Counted from the stretch's first letter, positions 1 through 7,365 are shown. The stretch: DNA of 14,063 nucleotides from Deltaproteobacteria bacterium RIFCSPLOWO2_12_FULL_60_16 (GCA_001798565.1 MGSR01000002.1:1-14063), one strand, 5' to 3'. Made by a program: numbers and translations. Notes: a model not told the origin generated them from the letters alone.

Positions 1-30
1 ATCTTTCATCTCTCATCTTTAGTCTTTAGT
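1..30. repeat. Period-7 tandem array abutting the tRNA gene
   Basis: Four consecutive 7-bp units with consensus RTCTYTM fill positions 1-28, followed by the first two bases of a fifth. The array ends exactly where the tRNA begins. It is pyrimidine-rich and AT-rich compared with the surrounding genes. It may extend left of the window, so its full size and any inverted half are unknown. It belongs to the same style of element as the arrays at 130-177, 3217-3265 and 5443-5474. Confidence 0.6.
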
Positions 31-105
<75 letters not shown>

Positions 106-106
<1 letters not shown>

Positions 107-128
107 AATTTTTGTTTTGCAAAAATTT
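106..128. other. AT-rich hairpin directly behind the tRNA
   Basis: A perfect 9-bp inverted repeat, AAATTTTTG at 106-114 and CAAAAATTT at 120-128, surrounds a 5-nt loop and starts at the last base of the tRNA. With only one G-C pair and no following T run it is a weak candidate for an intrinsic terminator. It could instead help define the 3' end of the tRNA transcript. Its function is unproven. Confidence 0.4.
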
Positions 129-129
129 A

Positions 130-177
130 GAGCATTGGAGCATTAGACATTCGAACAATGGAGAATGCGACAATGCG
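130..177. repeat. Period-8 array with forward and inverted halves
   Basis: Six consecutive 8-bp units occupy 130-177. The first three carry the core GCATT/ACATT (such as GAGCATTG), and the last three carry the reverse-complement core AATG/AATGC (such as ACAATGCG). The switch in the middle makes the array roughly self-complementary. It lies between the tRNA and the lipoprotein gene. A reading frame with a start at 158 would run through it, but the better start at 221 leaves it non-coding. Confidence 0.6.
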
Positions 178-220
178 GTCTACTGATCTATTGTTTTACT
201 GCTCGCGTTCGTTCACACCC

Positions 221-601
221 ATGAGGCTCTTCGGGTATATCATTGCAGTTATCCTTTTTTCATCCTGCGCGCCTCAGGTCACTCGTTCCGCCTTTCTTTC
301 CGAGAACGTCCATAAAATCAGCCAGGAAGGGATCAAGGAGGCTATGGGTCTTCCCACCTCCGCCAGCGTGCTCGACGACGGCAGGCACCTTTGGGTCTAC
401 AAGGTTGTGATGAAAGGCGCCCCTCCCATGGTGAGCCTTCCGCCGCCGCCGGTGAGCACCTACGGGGGCGGGCAGCCCGGGGCCTTTCCGAGAAGCAACC
501 AGCCCGAGTTGATCCCGGGGACCCCTGGCGGCTGCCGTCAGTACACTTTGACTTTTGATAGCTCCGGAGTTCTTCAGGAATTTTCCGAAGCCGACTGCTG
601 A
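221..601 (+). CDS. Small predicted lipoprotein, possibly BamE/SmpA-like fold
   Basis: A 126-residue protein of unknown function. The chosen start gives an N-terminus MRLF followed by a hydrophobic stretch (residues 4-13) and a lipobox-like FSSC with Cys16 as probable lipidation site. The Phe at -3 is less usual than Leu, so lipidation is likely but not certain. An in-frame start 63 bases upstream would bury this signal and run through a repeat array. Residues about 42-63 (GLP, then a WVYK turn) and the end (YTLTFDSSGVLQEF) resemble the small outer-membrane SmpA/BamE-type domain. Between them lies a Pro/Gly-rich insert (about residues 70-105). Two Cys, one before YTLTF and one at the C-terminus, could form a disulfide. 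No clear ribosome-binding site is seen. It is the only gene between the tRNA and the convergent regulator pair. Confidence 0.6.
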   Translation: MRLFGYIIAVILFSSCAPQVTRSAFLSENVHKISQEGIKEAMGLPTSASVLDDGRHLWVYKVVMKGAPPMVSLPPPPVSTYGGGQPGAFPRSNQPELIPGTPGGCRQYTLTFDSSGVLQEFSEADC

Positions 602-624
602 CAAAGCAAGAAAATAATCAGCCA

Positions 625-646
625 AGATGACCTTTCGGGGTCATCT
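625..646. terminator. Hairpin between convergent genes, possible bidirectional terminator
   Basis: AGATGACC at 625-632 pairs perfectly with GGTCATCT at 639-646 around a 6-nt loop. It lies in the 94-bp gap between the stop codons of the lipoprotein (+) and the receiver gene (-), the expected place for a shared terminator. There is no T run after it on the plus strand, so intrinsic termination would be weak. Confidence 0.4.
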
Positions 647-695
647 GCCTGCAAGTCAGAAAGGCCCGGGGCGAGAACGATGCCGTTGACGAAAA

Positions 696-1076
696 TCAAC
701 AGGTTTTCAATTTGAGGTGCTTTTCAATCGTCGTCTTAAAACGGTAGGGGGTAGCGGGTTTGGTTAGGAAATCGGATATGCCGGCCTTTTCTCCCTCGTC
801 TCTAAAGGTGTCTTCGGACCACGCGGTGTGAGCGATGACGGGGATGCTCGCGGTCGAGGGATTTTGTTTCAATTTTTGGGTCGCTTCGATGCCGTTGATC
901 CCGGGGAGCCCGAGGTCCATGACAATCACCTCGGGATGATGCACCTCGGCCTTCTCTATCCCCTCTTCTCCGGTGGTCGCCTCAATAACGTCATAGCCCA
1001 TCGCCTTCAACTGGATGGTGAGGACCTCCAGGGAATCTAGGTGGTCTTCAACGATAAGGACTCTGGTCGCCACCAC
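696..1076 (-). CDS. Stand-alone response-regulator receiver protein (CheY-like)
   Basis: A 126-residue protein consisting of one receiver domain and no output domain. Its phosphorylation site is complete: acidic pair E10-D11, phosphoacceptor D54 (VIVMDLGLPG), switch residue T84 (IAHTAW) and K106 (FLTKP). It should therefore accept phosphate from a sensor kinase and act by protein contact, like CheY, Spo0F or DivK. The start is GTG, sharing one base with the TAG stop of the upstream receiver gene and preceded by the strong ribosome-binding site AAGGGGGG. The two genes are thus translationally coupled. No histidine kinase is in the window, so partner and target are unknown. Confidence 0.9.
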   Translation of the reverse strand: MVATRVLIVEDHLDSLEVLTIQLKAMGYDVIEATTGEEGIEKAEVHHPEVIVMDLGLPGINGIEATQKLKQNPSTASIPVIAHTAWSEDTFRDEGEKAGISDFLTKPATPYRFKTTIEKHLKLKTC

Positions 1077-1555
1077 TATGCCCCCCTTAACTGGCTCGCG
1101 GAGTGCAGCCTGCGAAGTCCGCGGTTCTCAAATCGAGGTGACGGTAAATTTGCCATGTGCTCGAATCTCCATCCGAGCAGTAACTGCATCATTCTCAGCA
1201 GCTCTTCCTTGACCACGGGCCTGTGGAGAAGCAGATCCGCTCCCGCCGAAATGCCTTTGACGCGTTCTAAAGACAAATAGCCGGATAAAATAAGTATGGT
1301 CGGGATATCGTTGTTCTGTGACGGGGATTCCCTCAAGATACGGCAAAGCTCGAAGCCGTCTGTCTTCCCCTTTAGGCAGCTGTCCAGGATGGCCAGGTCG
1401 ATCGCCTCGCGTTGCAGCCGGTTCAAGGCCGATACCGCATCAGCCGCCGCGACGATCTCCAGGGGGAAGGGGAAGCTCGATAAATGGCCCGAAAGGGATC
1501 TCACGTTGCTGCCAAAGCTCTCAACAATCAAAATTCGAGAGGTCGCCTGCTCCAT
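1076..1555 (-). CDS. Divergent response-regulator receiver protein
   Basis: A 159-residue protein, first gene of a two-gene unit. A receiver fold is clear (ILIVE at the N-terminus, LAILDSCLKGKTDGFELC around D58, ILILSGY around S91, HRPV near residue 112). The active site is altered: the second acid of the usual pair is Ser13, and the invariant Lys is Arg112. D58 is kept, so phosphorylation may still occur but with unusual metal binding and switching, or the domain may be phosphate-independent. About 30 basic residues follow the domain with no recognised output module. The ATG at 1555 is preferred because AAGGGGAAGG lies just upstream; an in-frame TTG at 1579 is an alternative. Its neighbour downstream is a canonical receiver, which may be the signalling partner. 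Confidence 0.82.
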   Translation of the reverse strand: MEQATSRILIVESFGSNVRSLSGHLSSFPFPLEIVAAADAVSALNRLQREAIDLAILDSCLKGKTDGFELCRILRESPSQNNDIPTILILSGYLSLERVKGISAGADLLLHRPVVKEELLRMMQLLLGWRFEHMANLPSPRFENRGLRRLHSASQLRGA

Positions 1556-1581
1556 ATCCTTCCCCTTTTTCCTTGGCAAAG

Positions 1582-1598
1582 TTTGTCAGTGTGACAAA
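1582..1598. promoter_or_regulatory. Palindrome in the leader of the receiver operon
   Basis: TTTGTCA and TGACAAA form a perfect 7-bp inverted repeat around a 3-nt spacer. The element lies about 27 bp before the start of the first receiver gene and downstream of its predicted sigma-54 start site. The same heptamer TTTGTCA recurs at 1694-1700, just upstream of the sigma-54 promoter. This would suit an operator for a dimeric regulator, but a leader-RNA hairpin is equally possible. Confidence 0.4.
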
Positions 1599-1674
1599 AA
1601 AGTACCAAATGGCGGCAGTAGAATAGTTGGTTTCTCGACACTTTTTTTGACACTCCTGTAATTTTTAAGGTTGC

Positions 1675-1691
1675 AGCAAGTTCCATGCCAA
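1675..1691 (-). promoter_or_regulatory. Sigma-54 (RpoN) promoter of the receiver pair
   Basis: Read on the minus strand, TTGGCATGGAACTTGCT matches the consensus YTGGCACG-N4-TTGCW at every defined position except one (T for C in GCAC). The -24 GG (1689-1688) and -12 GC (1677-1676) are correctly spaced. The predicted start is near 1664, giving a leader of about 110 nt before the ATG at 1555. Sigma-54 promoters need an enhancer-binding ATPase; none is encoded here. An 8-bp palindrome GCTCGAGC at 1723-1730 lies upstream, but it is short and close for a typical enhancer site. Confidence 0.72.
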
Positions 1692-1764
1692 TATTTGTCA
1701 TCCACTGCTTGCGGCTATTAAAGCTCGAGCATTGCGGGTTTCGGCTGGGGGCTGTGGGAGGGGT

Positions 1765-1793
1765 TTGAAGAGCCACCCCGTTTATGCTATAGA
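1765..1793 (+). promoter_or_regulatory. rpmE: Sigma-70-type promoter of rpmE
   Basis: TTGAAG (1765-1770) and TATAGA (1788-1793) are separated by exactly 17 bp, matching the -35 and -10 consensus at four of six and four of six positions. Transcription would start near 1800, about 20 nt before the rpmE ATG. It is back-to-back with the sigma-54 promoter serving the opposite strand. Confidence 0.55.
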
Positions 1794-1820
1794 ATTTGAT
1801 AGTATTTAAAGGAAAACGCT

Positions 1821-2024
1821 ATGAAAGAAGCCATCCATCCGGAATACAAAAAGGCCACGATTACCTGTGCCTGCGGTCATGTGGTTGAGACGCGGTCGAC
1901 GGTTCAGAGTATCCACGTGGAGATTTGCTCCCAGTGCCACCCTTTCTTTACCGGCAAGCAGAAGCTTGTCGATTCAGCGGGCCGGGTAGAGAAGTTCAAG
2001 AGGAAATACGGGATCAAGAATTGA
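1821..2024 (+). CDS. rpmE: 50S ribosomal protein L31 (bL31, zinc form)
   Basis: A 67-residue protein of normal bL31 length, a component of the large ribosomal subunit at the central protuberance. It carries the four zinc-ligand cysteines of the C+ (type A) form: C16 and C18 in CAC, and C37 and C40 in CSQC. The family N-terminus (MKEAIHPEY) and the conserved CHPFFTGKQ segment are present. The start has a good ribosome-binding site, AAAGGA, 7 nt upstream. In this lineage type the gene commonly heads a block with prfA and prmC, as here. It has its own promoter and is followed by a strong terminator, so it may be transcribed mostly as a single gene. C+ L31 can also act as a zinc reserve in bacteria that carry a C- paralogue. 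Confidence 0.97.
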   Translation: MKEAIHPEYKKATITCACGHVVETRSTVQSIHVEICSQCHPFFTGKQKLVDSAGRVEKFKRKYGIKN

Positions 2025-2076
2025 TCTCACCGGAGGGTTTGAGGCTGGATGTGATCCATTAGGTCTCGGATGAGAG

Positions 2077-2119
2077 AAAGGGCAAAGGGCAGTGGACACC
2101 CTTTGCCCTTTTTTATTTA
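2077..2119 (+). terminator. Intrinsic terminator after rpmE
   Basis: A perfect 13-bp stem (2077-2089 with 2099-2111, AAAGGGCAAAGGG against CCCTTTGCCCTTT) encloses a 9-nt loop and is followed by TTTTTTATTTAT. This is a textbook rho-independent terminator. It ends only about 20 bp before the prfA start, so prfA needs either readthrough or a promoter hidden in the gap. No convincing promoter was found in 2025-2139. Confidence 0.93.
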
Positions 2120-2139
2120 TGGAACATGGCGGTAAGAGT

Positions 2140-3204
2140 ATGTTGGACAAACTGGCAGAGGTCGAGAAGCGATACCAGCAATTGGAAAACCTGCTGAGCG
2201 ATCCCCAACTTGTGGGTAGGCAGAGGGAGTACTCCAAGGTGGCGAAGGAGCGTGCCGAGCTTGAGGAGATCGTCGCCTGCTACCGGGAGTGGAAGAAGAA
2301 CGAACAGGAGATTCAGGGCAACCGCGAGCTGCTCGACGAAAGGGACGAGGGGATAAGAGAGCTGGCAAAGGAGGAATTGTCGGTTCTTCGGGGACGGAAA
2401 GACGAACTCGAGGAGCGGCTCAAATTTCTCATTCTTCCGAAAGATCCCAACGACAGCAAGAACGTGATCCTGGAGATCAGAGCGGGGACCGGAGGAGAGG
2501 AGGCGGCTCTTTTCGCGGCTTCTCTGTTCCGCATGTACAGCCGCTACGCCGAGTCTCGAGGCTGGCGGGTCGAGGTGATGAACTCCAATCCTACAGGCTT
2601 GGGCGGGTTCAAGGAAATCATCGCGCTTATCGAAGGGAGAGGAGTGTACAGTCGGATGAAGTTCGAAGGTGGCGTCCATCGAGTCCAGCGGGTTCCCGCG
2701 ACGGAAGGGTCCGGAAGAATTCATACCTCGGCGGTAACCGTGGCCGTATTGGCGGAGGCCGATGAAGTAGAGGTCGAGATCGATCCCAAGGAACTGCGCA
2801 TCGATGTATTCCGCTCCTCCGGGCCCGGCGGGCAAAGCGTCAACACTACGGACTCGGCGGTCCGGGTGACCCATATTCCTACGGGCTTGGTGGTCTCCTG
2901 TCAGGACGAGAAGTCGCAGCACAAGAACAGGGCGAAGGCGCTCAAGGTCCTCAGGGCGCGCCTGCTGGAGAAGAGGGAAGAAGAGCGGAGGTCCGAGATC
3001 GCGGCGACCCGGAAACTTATGGTCGGCAGCGGGGATCGCAGTGAGCGTATCCGCACCTATAACTTTCCGCAGGGAAGGGTGACGGATCACAGAATCAATT
3101 TCACCCTTTATAAGCTCGACCGTGTCATGGAGGGGTCGCTGGACGAGCTGCTCGATGCGTTGACCACGCACTACCAGGCGGAAGCGCTGCAGGCAACGGG
3201 GTGA
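2140..3204 (+). CDS. prfA: Peptide chain release factor 1 (RF1)
   Basis: A 354-residue class I release factor that reads stop codons UAA and UAG and triggers hydrolysis of peptidyl-tRNA. The GGQ motif is at residues 230-232 ([14 protein letters not shown]), which contacts the peptidyl-transferase centre. The codon-recognition tripeptide is P186-A187-T188 (PAT), the RF1 type rather than the SPF of RF2. Length is close to the family norm. The start [12 protein letters not shown] fits the family; in-frame starts at 2092 and 2119 would lie inside the rpmE terminator and were rejected. The ribosome-binding site is weak (GGTAAG). The gene for the enzyme that methylates the GGQ glutamine, prmC, follows directly, a very common pairing. 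Confidence 0.97.
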   Translation: MLDKLAEVEKRYQQLENLLSDPQLVGRQREYSKVAKERAELEEIVACYREWKKNEQEIQGNRELLDERDEGIRELAKEELSVLRGRKDELEERLKFLILPKDPNDSKNVILEIRAGTGGEEAALFAASLFRMYSRYAESRGWRVEVMNSNPTGLGGFKEIIALIEGRGVYSRMKFEGGVHRVQRVPATEGSGRIHTSAVTVAVLAEADEVEVEIDPKELRIDVFRSSGPGGQSVNTTDSAVRVTHIPTGLVVSCQDEKSQHKNRAKALKVLRARLLEKREEERRSEIAATRKLMVGSGDRSERIRTYNFPQGRVTDHRINFTLYKLDRVMEGSLDELLDALTTHYQAEALQATG

Positions 3205-3216
3205 ACATAATAGATA

Positions 3217-3265
3217 ATTTTAGATTTTGGATTGAATCTAAAATCGCAAAACTAAAATCCAAAAT
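3217..3265. repeat. Period-7 AT-rich array with forward and inverted units
   Basis: Seven consecutive 7-bp units fill 3217-3265. Two forward units (ATTTTAG, ATTTTGG) are followed by a degenerate unit, and then mainly by reverse complements (CTAAAAT twice, CCAAAAT once, one degenerate unit between). The array can form competing hairpins: 3217-3226 with 3235-3244 (10 bp), or 3224-3232 with 3257-3265 (9 bp). It sits between the prfA stop and the prmC ribosome-binding site and is strikingly AT-rich inside GC-rich genes. A frame opened by a GTG at 3201 runs through it, but it looks non-coding. Confidence 0.65.
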
Positions 3266-3275
3266 GGAGAAAGGG

Positions 3276-4175
3276 ATGAGGGAGGAGGACATCACCGTTC
3301 GCCGCGCCCTCCAGGAAGGAGCGGAGTTTCTGTCCCGGGCGGGGATAGAAAGCGCGCGCCTCGACGCGGAGCTGCTTCTGGGTAAGGCCGTTGGGCGCGC
3401 GCGCGAGGCTCTCTACCGCGATTATCAGGTGATCCTGGGCGCCGGAGAGCAGCGGGTCTATGACTCTCTGCTGGAGCGGCGCGCAAGGGGTGAGCCGCTC
3501 GCTTATATCTCCGGGGAGCGGGAGTTTTGGTCGCTGCCGTTTTACGTGACTTCCGAGGTTCTCGTGCCGCGGCCCGAGACGGAAATCCTGATCGAAGTAA
3601 CCCTTGAGCTGGCGAAAAAAATGGCTCCGCGTCACACGATCAGGATTCTGGATCTCGGAACCGGGAGCGGCGCGATTGCCGTGGCCTTGGCCGGAGAGTT
3701 GGGCGCGGCCGAGGTGTGGGCGACGGATCTCTCTGCCCGCGCCCTCGAGGTCGCCCGGACCAACGCCGCGCGCCACGAGGTGTGCGACAAAATCCGCTTT
3801 CTCCAGGGGGACACCTTGGAGCCCGTGAAAGATCGGGAGCGAATTTTCGACCTCGTCGTTTCGAATCCCCCTTATGTGCGCCGGGCGGAATTGCCGCGCT
3901 TGACCCCGGAGGTTCGTGACTGGGAGCCCAGGTTGGCCCTGGATGGAGGCGCGGATGGACTCGATTTTTACCGCCGGATCTCGCAGGAGGCTCATCTTTA
4001 TCTGGCGGAAGGAGGATTCGTGGCGCTCGAGATCGGCGCGGACATGGGCGCGGAAGTCTGCCGTCTATTTGCCGGCACTGGCTATTACGATGCGCCGTCC
4101 GTCTATCAGGACTACGCCGGGAAGGATCGGGTCGTGGTCGCGCAAAAGCTTCTCTCTGATGCGGCGCCATCCTAA
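3276..4175 (+). CDS. prmC: Release factor glutamine N5-methyltransferase
   Basis: A 299-residue SAM-dependent enzyme that methylates the glutamine of the GGQ motif in RF1 and RF2, raising termination efficiency in the cytoplasm. An N-terminal helical substrate-binding region (about residues 1-90) precedes a Rossmann methyltransferase domain. The SAM-binding motif is LDLGTGSG (D126-G132), and the catalytic NPPY motif is at residues 197-200. The ATG at 3276 is chosen because GGAG lies 6 nt upstream. A frame from GTG at 3201 overlaps the prfA stop but would translate an AT-rich repeat array into an atypical extension. The stop TAA overlaps the murA start (TAATG), so the two are translationally coupled. 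Pairing with prfA supports the assignment. Confidence 0.95.
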   Translation: MREEDITVRRALQEGAEFLSRAGIESARLDAELLLGKAVGRAREALYRDYQVILGAGEQRVYDSLLERRARGEPLAYISGEREFWSLPFYVTSEVLVPRPETEILIEVTLELAKKMAPRHTIRILDLGTGSGAIAVALAGELGAAEVWATDLSARALEVARTNAARHEVCDKIRFLQGDTLEPVKDRERIFDLVVSNPPYVRRAELPRLTPEVRDWEPRLALDGGADGLDFYRRISQEAHLYLAEGGFVALEIGADMGAEVCRLFAGTGYYDAPSVYQDYAGKDRVVVAQKLLSDAAPS

Positions 4176-5446
4176 TGGATAAGATCCTGATCCAGGGAGG
4201 GCGGAGGCTGGAGGGGGAAGTGTCGGTCAGCGGTTCGAAGAATGCCGCGCTGCCGCTGTTGATTTCTTCCCTGCTCACCCCGGAAAAGTGCCTCTATCAG
4301 GGGATCCCCGACCTGATGGACATCCACACTACCTTGAAGCTTCTCTCGCGCCTGGGAGTGACCGTTGAAAAAGACGGGCGACAGGCTGGCGGCGTCGGCC
4401 AGGTTGCGCTCCAGGCCGGAGGCCTGAGCGGAATGGAGGCGCCCTATGATCTGGTCAAGACCATGCGCGCCTCGTTTCTGGTCTTGGGGCCGCTGCTGGC
4501 GCGCTTCGGCCAGGCGCGAGTCTCGACGCCGGGCGGATGCGCGATCGGCATGCGACCGGTCAATCTCCATCTAAAGGGCTTGGCCGAGATGGGAGCGGAG
4601 ATCGATCTGGTCCACGGATACGTCGAGGCCAAGGCTAAGAAGCTGAGAGGCGCAAGGATCCATCTGGACCTGCCGTCGGTCGGCGCGACGGAGAATTTGA
4701 TGATGGCGGGGACCTTGGCGGAAGGGACGACCATAATCGAGAACGCGGCCAAAGAGCCCGAGATAGAAGAGCTGGCTACCGTGTTGAATAAGATGGGTGC
4801 CAGGATCGGCGGAGCGGGCCGCGGCATGGTCACGATCGAGGGCGTGGGCGGGCTGCATGGCGTATCGCACCGGGTCGTTCCCGACCGCATCGAAGCCGGG
4901 ACTTTCATGGTTGCGGCGGCCCTGACCGGGGGGGATATTGCGGTGCGCGGGGCCCGGTCCGATCATCTCGATGCCTTCGTGCTCAAGCTCCAGGAGGCCG
5001 GGGTCGGAGTGGCTGTGGCAGCGGATGAGATCCGGGTGAAGGGAGCAATCAAGCCGAAGAGCGTGGACATTACCACGCTTCCCTATCCGGGATTTCCCAC
5101 CGATCTGCAGGCCCAGATGATGGTTCTGATGTCGGTATCCGCCGGGGTGAGCGTCATCACGGAGACGATTTTTGAAAATCGCTTTATGCACGCCCTGGAA
5201 TTGAGCCGCATGGGAGCGGATATCCGTCTCGAGGGAAATCGCGCCGTTGTCAAAGGGGTGGGGAGCCTGTCGGGGGCGCCGGTGATGGCGACCGATCTCC
5301 GAGCCAGCGTGTCGCTTGTGCTGGCGGGCCTCGTGGCCAAGGGCCAGACCGAGATCTCCAGGGTCTATCACCTGGACCGCGGATACGAGCATATCGAGAG
5401 GAAGCTCTCTCGCCTGGGGGCGGACATCCAGAGGATTAAAGGTTGA
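4175..5446 (+). CDS. murA: UDP-N-acetylglucosamine 1-carboxyvinyltransferase
   Basis: A 423-residue enzyme of normal length that transfers enolpyruvate from phosphoenolpyruvate to UDP-GlcNAc, the first committed step of peptidoglycan synthesis, in the cytoplasm. Conserved substrate-binding residues K22-N23 are present in [10 protein letters not shown]. The catalytic loop [12 protein letters not shown] contains C122, equivalent to E. coli Cys115. This is the fosfomycin-sensitive (Cys) form rather than the Asp form seen in some resistant lineages; that sensitivity is family knowledge and was not tested. The start codon shares a base with the prmC stop and has no clear ribosome-binding site of its own, consistent with coupling. 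The stop lies inside a short-period repeat that reaches the hisD start. Confidence 0.97.
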   Translation: MDKILIQGGRRLEGEVSVSGSKNAALPLLISSLLTPEKCLYQGIPDLMDIHTTLKLLSRLGVTVEKDGRQAGGVGQVALQAGGLSGMEAPYDLVKTMRASFLVLGPLLARFGQARVSTPGGCAIGMRPVNLHLKGLAEMGAEIDLVHGYVEAKAKKLRGARIHLDLPSVGATENLMMAGTLAEGTTIIENAAKEPEIEELATVLNKMGARIGGAGRGMVTIEGVGGLHGVSHRVVPDRIEAGTFMVAAALTGGDIAVRGARSDHLDAFVLKLQEAGVGVAVAADEIRVKGAIKPKSVDITTLPYPGFPTDLQAQMMVLMSVSAGVSVITETIFENRFMHALELSRMGADIRLEGNRAVVKGVGSLSGAPVMATDLRASVSLVLAGLVAKGQTEISRVYHLDRGYEHIERKLSRLGADIQRIKG

Positions 5447-5474
5447 TGATTTCAAAGGTTCAAGGGTTAAGAGG
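5443..5474. repeat. Period-8 array between murA and hisD
   Basis: Four 8-bp units beginning with TT (for example TTCAAAGG, TTCAAGGG, TTAAGAGG) fill the gap from the end of murA to the base before the hisD ATG. The murA stop TGA is inside the first unit. The last unit supplies the only purine-rich stretch (AAGAGG) near the hisD start, although it touches the ATG; the AGGG of the preceding unit is better spaced. Unlike the arrays at 130 and 3217 it has no inverted half. Confidence 0.55.
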
Positions 5475-6794
5475 ATGAGGATTAGGGTCATCAAGACGAG
5501 CGATCCGGCATTCAAGCCTACGCTCCGAAGAATCATCGGACGACGAGGAGCGAAGGAAGCGCAGGTCGAGAAGCGGGTGGCGCAGATTATCCGGGCGGTA
5601 AAAAATGGCGGGGATCGCGCGCTCATCCGTTTCACCCGTCGCTTCGACGGAATCCGTCTGCGCGAATCGACGCTGGAGGTCCCGCAGGTGGAGATCGACC
5701 GGGCGGCAAACAGGATCTCCCGAGAGGATCTCCGCGTCTTGCGCCTGGCCGCCGGGAGGATCGCGGCTTTTCACCGGCGCCAACTTGAGAAGAGCTGGGG
5801 CTACCGGGACGCGCTGGGATTGTTCCTCGGCCAGAAGATAACTCCGCTGGCGCGGGTGGGAGTCTATGTGCCGGGGGGCAAGGCGTCCTATCCCTCCACG
5901 GTCCTGATGAATGTAATACCGGCCAAGGTCGCCGGGGTGAAGGAAATCATCATGGCCTCTCCGCTCGGCCTGAGAAATGACGGGGCGGCTGTTTTGGCGG
6001 CGGCCCGGATCGCGGGCGTGGATCGGATCTTTCGGGTCGGCGGCGCCCAGGCGATTTCGGCGTTAGCCTTCGGGACGGAGAGCGTCCCTAAAGTCGACAA
6101 GATCGTGGGACCCGGAAATATTTATGTTGCGGCCGCTAAGAGAATGGTCTTCGGCGAGGTCGATATCGACTCCATCGCCGGCCCCAGTGAAATTCTGCTC
6201 TTGGCCGACGCCCATGCGGACCCGTCTCACGTGGCCGCGGACATGCTTTCGCAGGCCGAGCATGATGAGATGGCAGCGGCGCTTTGCGTCACGCCGTCGT
6301 CGTTGCTCGCGCGCAGGGTCGAAGCTGCGCTGGCAGGGCAGCTCCGGAAGACCAGGCGTCGCGCGATTACGGTGAAGGCGCTCGAGAGATACGGCGCGAT
6401 CATCATCTGCCGGGGACTGGCAGAGGCGGTGGAGATCGCCAACGAGATCGCCCCGGAGCATGTCGAGCTGCTGGTGCGGCGGCCTCACAGGTGGGCCCGC
6501 GCCATTCGCAATGCCGGGGCTATTTTTCTTGGCCCGTATTCGACCCCGCCCCTGGGGGATTACATGGCGGGCCCGAATCATGTTTTGCCGACCGGAGGAA
6601 GCGCCCGTTTCTTTTCGCCGCTCGGGACCTACGACTTCGTCAAGCGAACGAGCCTGATCCAGGCGGGCCGGAAGGGGCTGCGCGCATTGGCGCCCGAGAT
6701 CGTTCATCTGGCGCGGCTCGAGGGGCTGTACGATCATGCCCGCGCCGTGGAGGTACGGTTCAGCAAAGGGAGGGACTATGGCAAGAAAGGCTAG
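5475..6794 (+). CDS. hisD: Histidinol dehydrogenase
   Basis: A 439-residue zinc enzyme catalysing the last two steps of histidine synthesis, oxidising L-histidinol to L-histidine with two NAD+. Zinc-ligand and catalytic residues are in place: Q260 and H263 in LSQAEHDE, E328-H329 in [11 protein letters not shown]362 in [10 protein letters not shown], and H421 in [10 protein letters not shown]. The substrate-region motifs [11 protein letters not shown] and [11 protein letters not shown] are intact. An in-frame start 159 bases upstream lies within murA in another frame and was rejected. The 3' end overlaps hisB by 17 bp. In many related genomes hisG lies between murA and hisD; here only 28 bp of repeat sequence separates them. 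Confidence 0.97.
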   Translation: MRIRVIKTSDPAFKPTLRRIIGRRGAKEAQVEKRVAQIIRAVKNGGDRALIRFTRRFDGIRLRESTLEVPQVEIDRAANRISREDLRVLRLAAGRIAAFHRRQLEKSWGYRDALGLFLGQKITPLARVGVYVPGGKASYPSTVLMNVIPAKVAGVKEIIMASPLGLRNDGAAVLAAARIAGVDRIFRVGGAQAISALAFGTESVPKVDKIVGPGNIYVAAAKRMVFGEVDIDSIAGPSEILLLADAHADPSHVAADMLSQAEHDEMAAALCVTPSSLLARRVEAALAGQLRKTRRRAITVKALERYGAIIICRGLAEAVEIANEIAPEHVELLVRRPHRWARAIRNAGAIFLGPYSTPPLGDYMAGPNHVLPTGGSARFFSPLGTYDFVKRTSLIQAGRKGLRALAPEIVHLARLEGLYDHARAVEVRFSKGRDYGKKG

Positions 6795-7365
6795 AGCGAG
6801 CCGCAAGACCAAGGAGACAGAGATCACTGTCGAGATCGATCTCGACGGCGGCGGCGCGGCGGAGATCGAGACCGGCATACCTTTTTTCAATCACATGCTC
6901 GAGATCTTTACCCGCCACGGGCTCTTTGACCTCAAGGTGAGGGCGAAGGGGGATATCGACGTGGACTTTCACCACACGGTGGAGGATGTCGGCCTGGCTC
7001 TGGGCCAGGCCTTCAAAGAGAGTCTCGGAGACAAGCAGGGTATCGGCCGCTTCGGCGAGGCGAGCGTTCCGCTGGATGAAACCCTGGCGCATGTGGTCGT
7101 GGACCTGAGCGGACGGCCCTATCTCTCTTACAACGTCAGGGTCCGCCCGGGGCGCGTGGGGAACTTCGACACCGATCTGCCGCACGAGTTTTTCCAGGCC
7201 TTTGCCAACCAGCTCGGGATGAACCTCCACATCAACGTCTCGCAGGGGGAGAACCCGCATCACATCATCGAGGCCTGCTTCAAGGCCCTGGCCCGGGCTA
7301 TGGAAAAAGCCACGCGTGTCGACCCGCGGATCAAGGGGGTATTATCCACCAAAGGGAGCCTATGA
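6778..7365 (+). CDS. hisB: Imidazoleglycerol-phosphate dehydratase
   Basis: A 195-residue monofunctional dehydratase converting imidazole-glycerol phosphate to imidazole-acetol phosphate, the sixth step of the histidine pathway. Metal-binding motifs characteristic of the family are present: FFNHMLE near residue 39, HHTVED at 65-70, and a second HH with a Glu (H161, H162, E165) in NPHHIIEA. There is no fused histidinol-phosphatase domain, unlike the E. coli bifunctional enzyme, so the phosphatase must be encoded elsewhere. The ATG is preceded by AAAGGGAGGG, a strong ribosome-binding site, and lies 17 bp inside hisD. An upstream in-frame start would only lengthen this overlap. The stop overlaps the hisH start as ATGA. 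Confidence 0.97.
   Translation: MARKARASRKTKETEITVEIDLDGGGAAEIETGIPFFNHMLEIFTRHGLFDLKVRAKGDIDVDFHHTVEDVGLALGQAFKESLGDKQGIGRFGEASVPLDETLAHVVVDLSGRPYLSYNVRVRPGRVGNFDTDLPHEFFQAFANQLGMNLHINVSQGENPHHIIEACFKALARAMEKATRVDPRIKGVLSTKGSL

Noticed and set aside
2046..2058. Small inverted repeat TGGAT-GTG-ATCCA upstream of prfA
   Set aside because: Five base pairs is too short to separate from chance, and no promoter element is placed relative to it.
2092..2139. Upstream starts for prfA at 2092 (GTG) and 2119 (ATG)
   Set aside because: Both fall within the rpmE terminator, and the residues added do not resemble the RF1 N-terminus.
2113..3171. Long open frame (352 codons) on the minus strand opposite prfA
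   Set aside because: prfA on the plus strand has all family motifs. The antisense translation has no recognisable domain and is the usual by-product of GC-rich codon use.
3201..3275. Extension of prmC to a GTG that overlaps the prfA stop
   Set aside because: It would translate an AT-rich period-7 array. The ATG at 3276 has a clear GGAG ribosome-binding site and gives the normal family length.
4571..5635. Open frame of 354 codons on the minus strand spanning the murA-hisD junction
   Set aside because: It runs antisense to two well-supported enzymes, shows no ribosome-binding site or motif, and its composition is that of a shadow frame.
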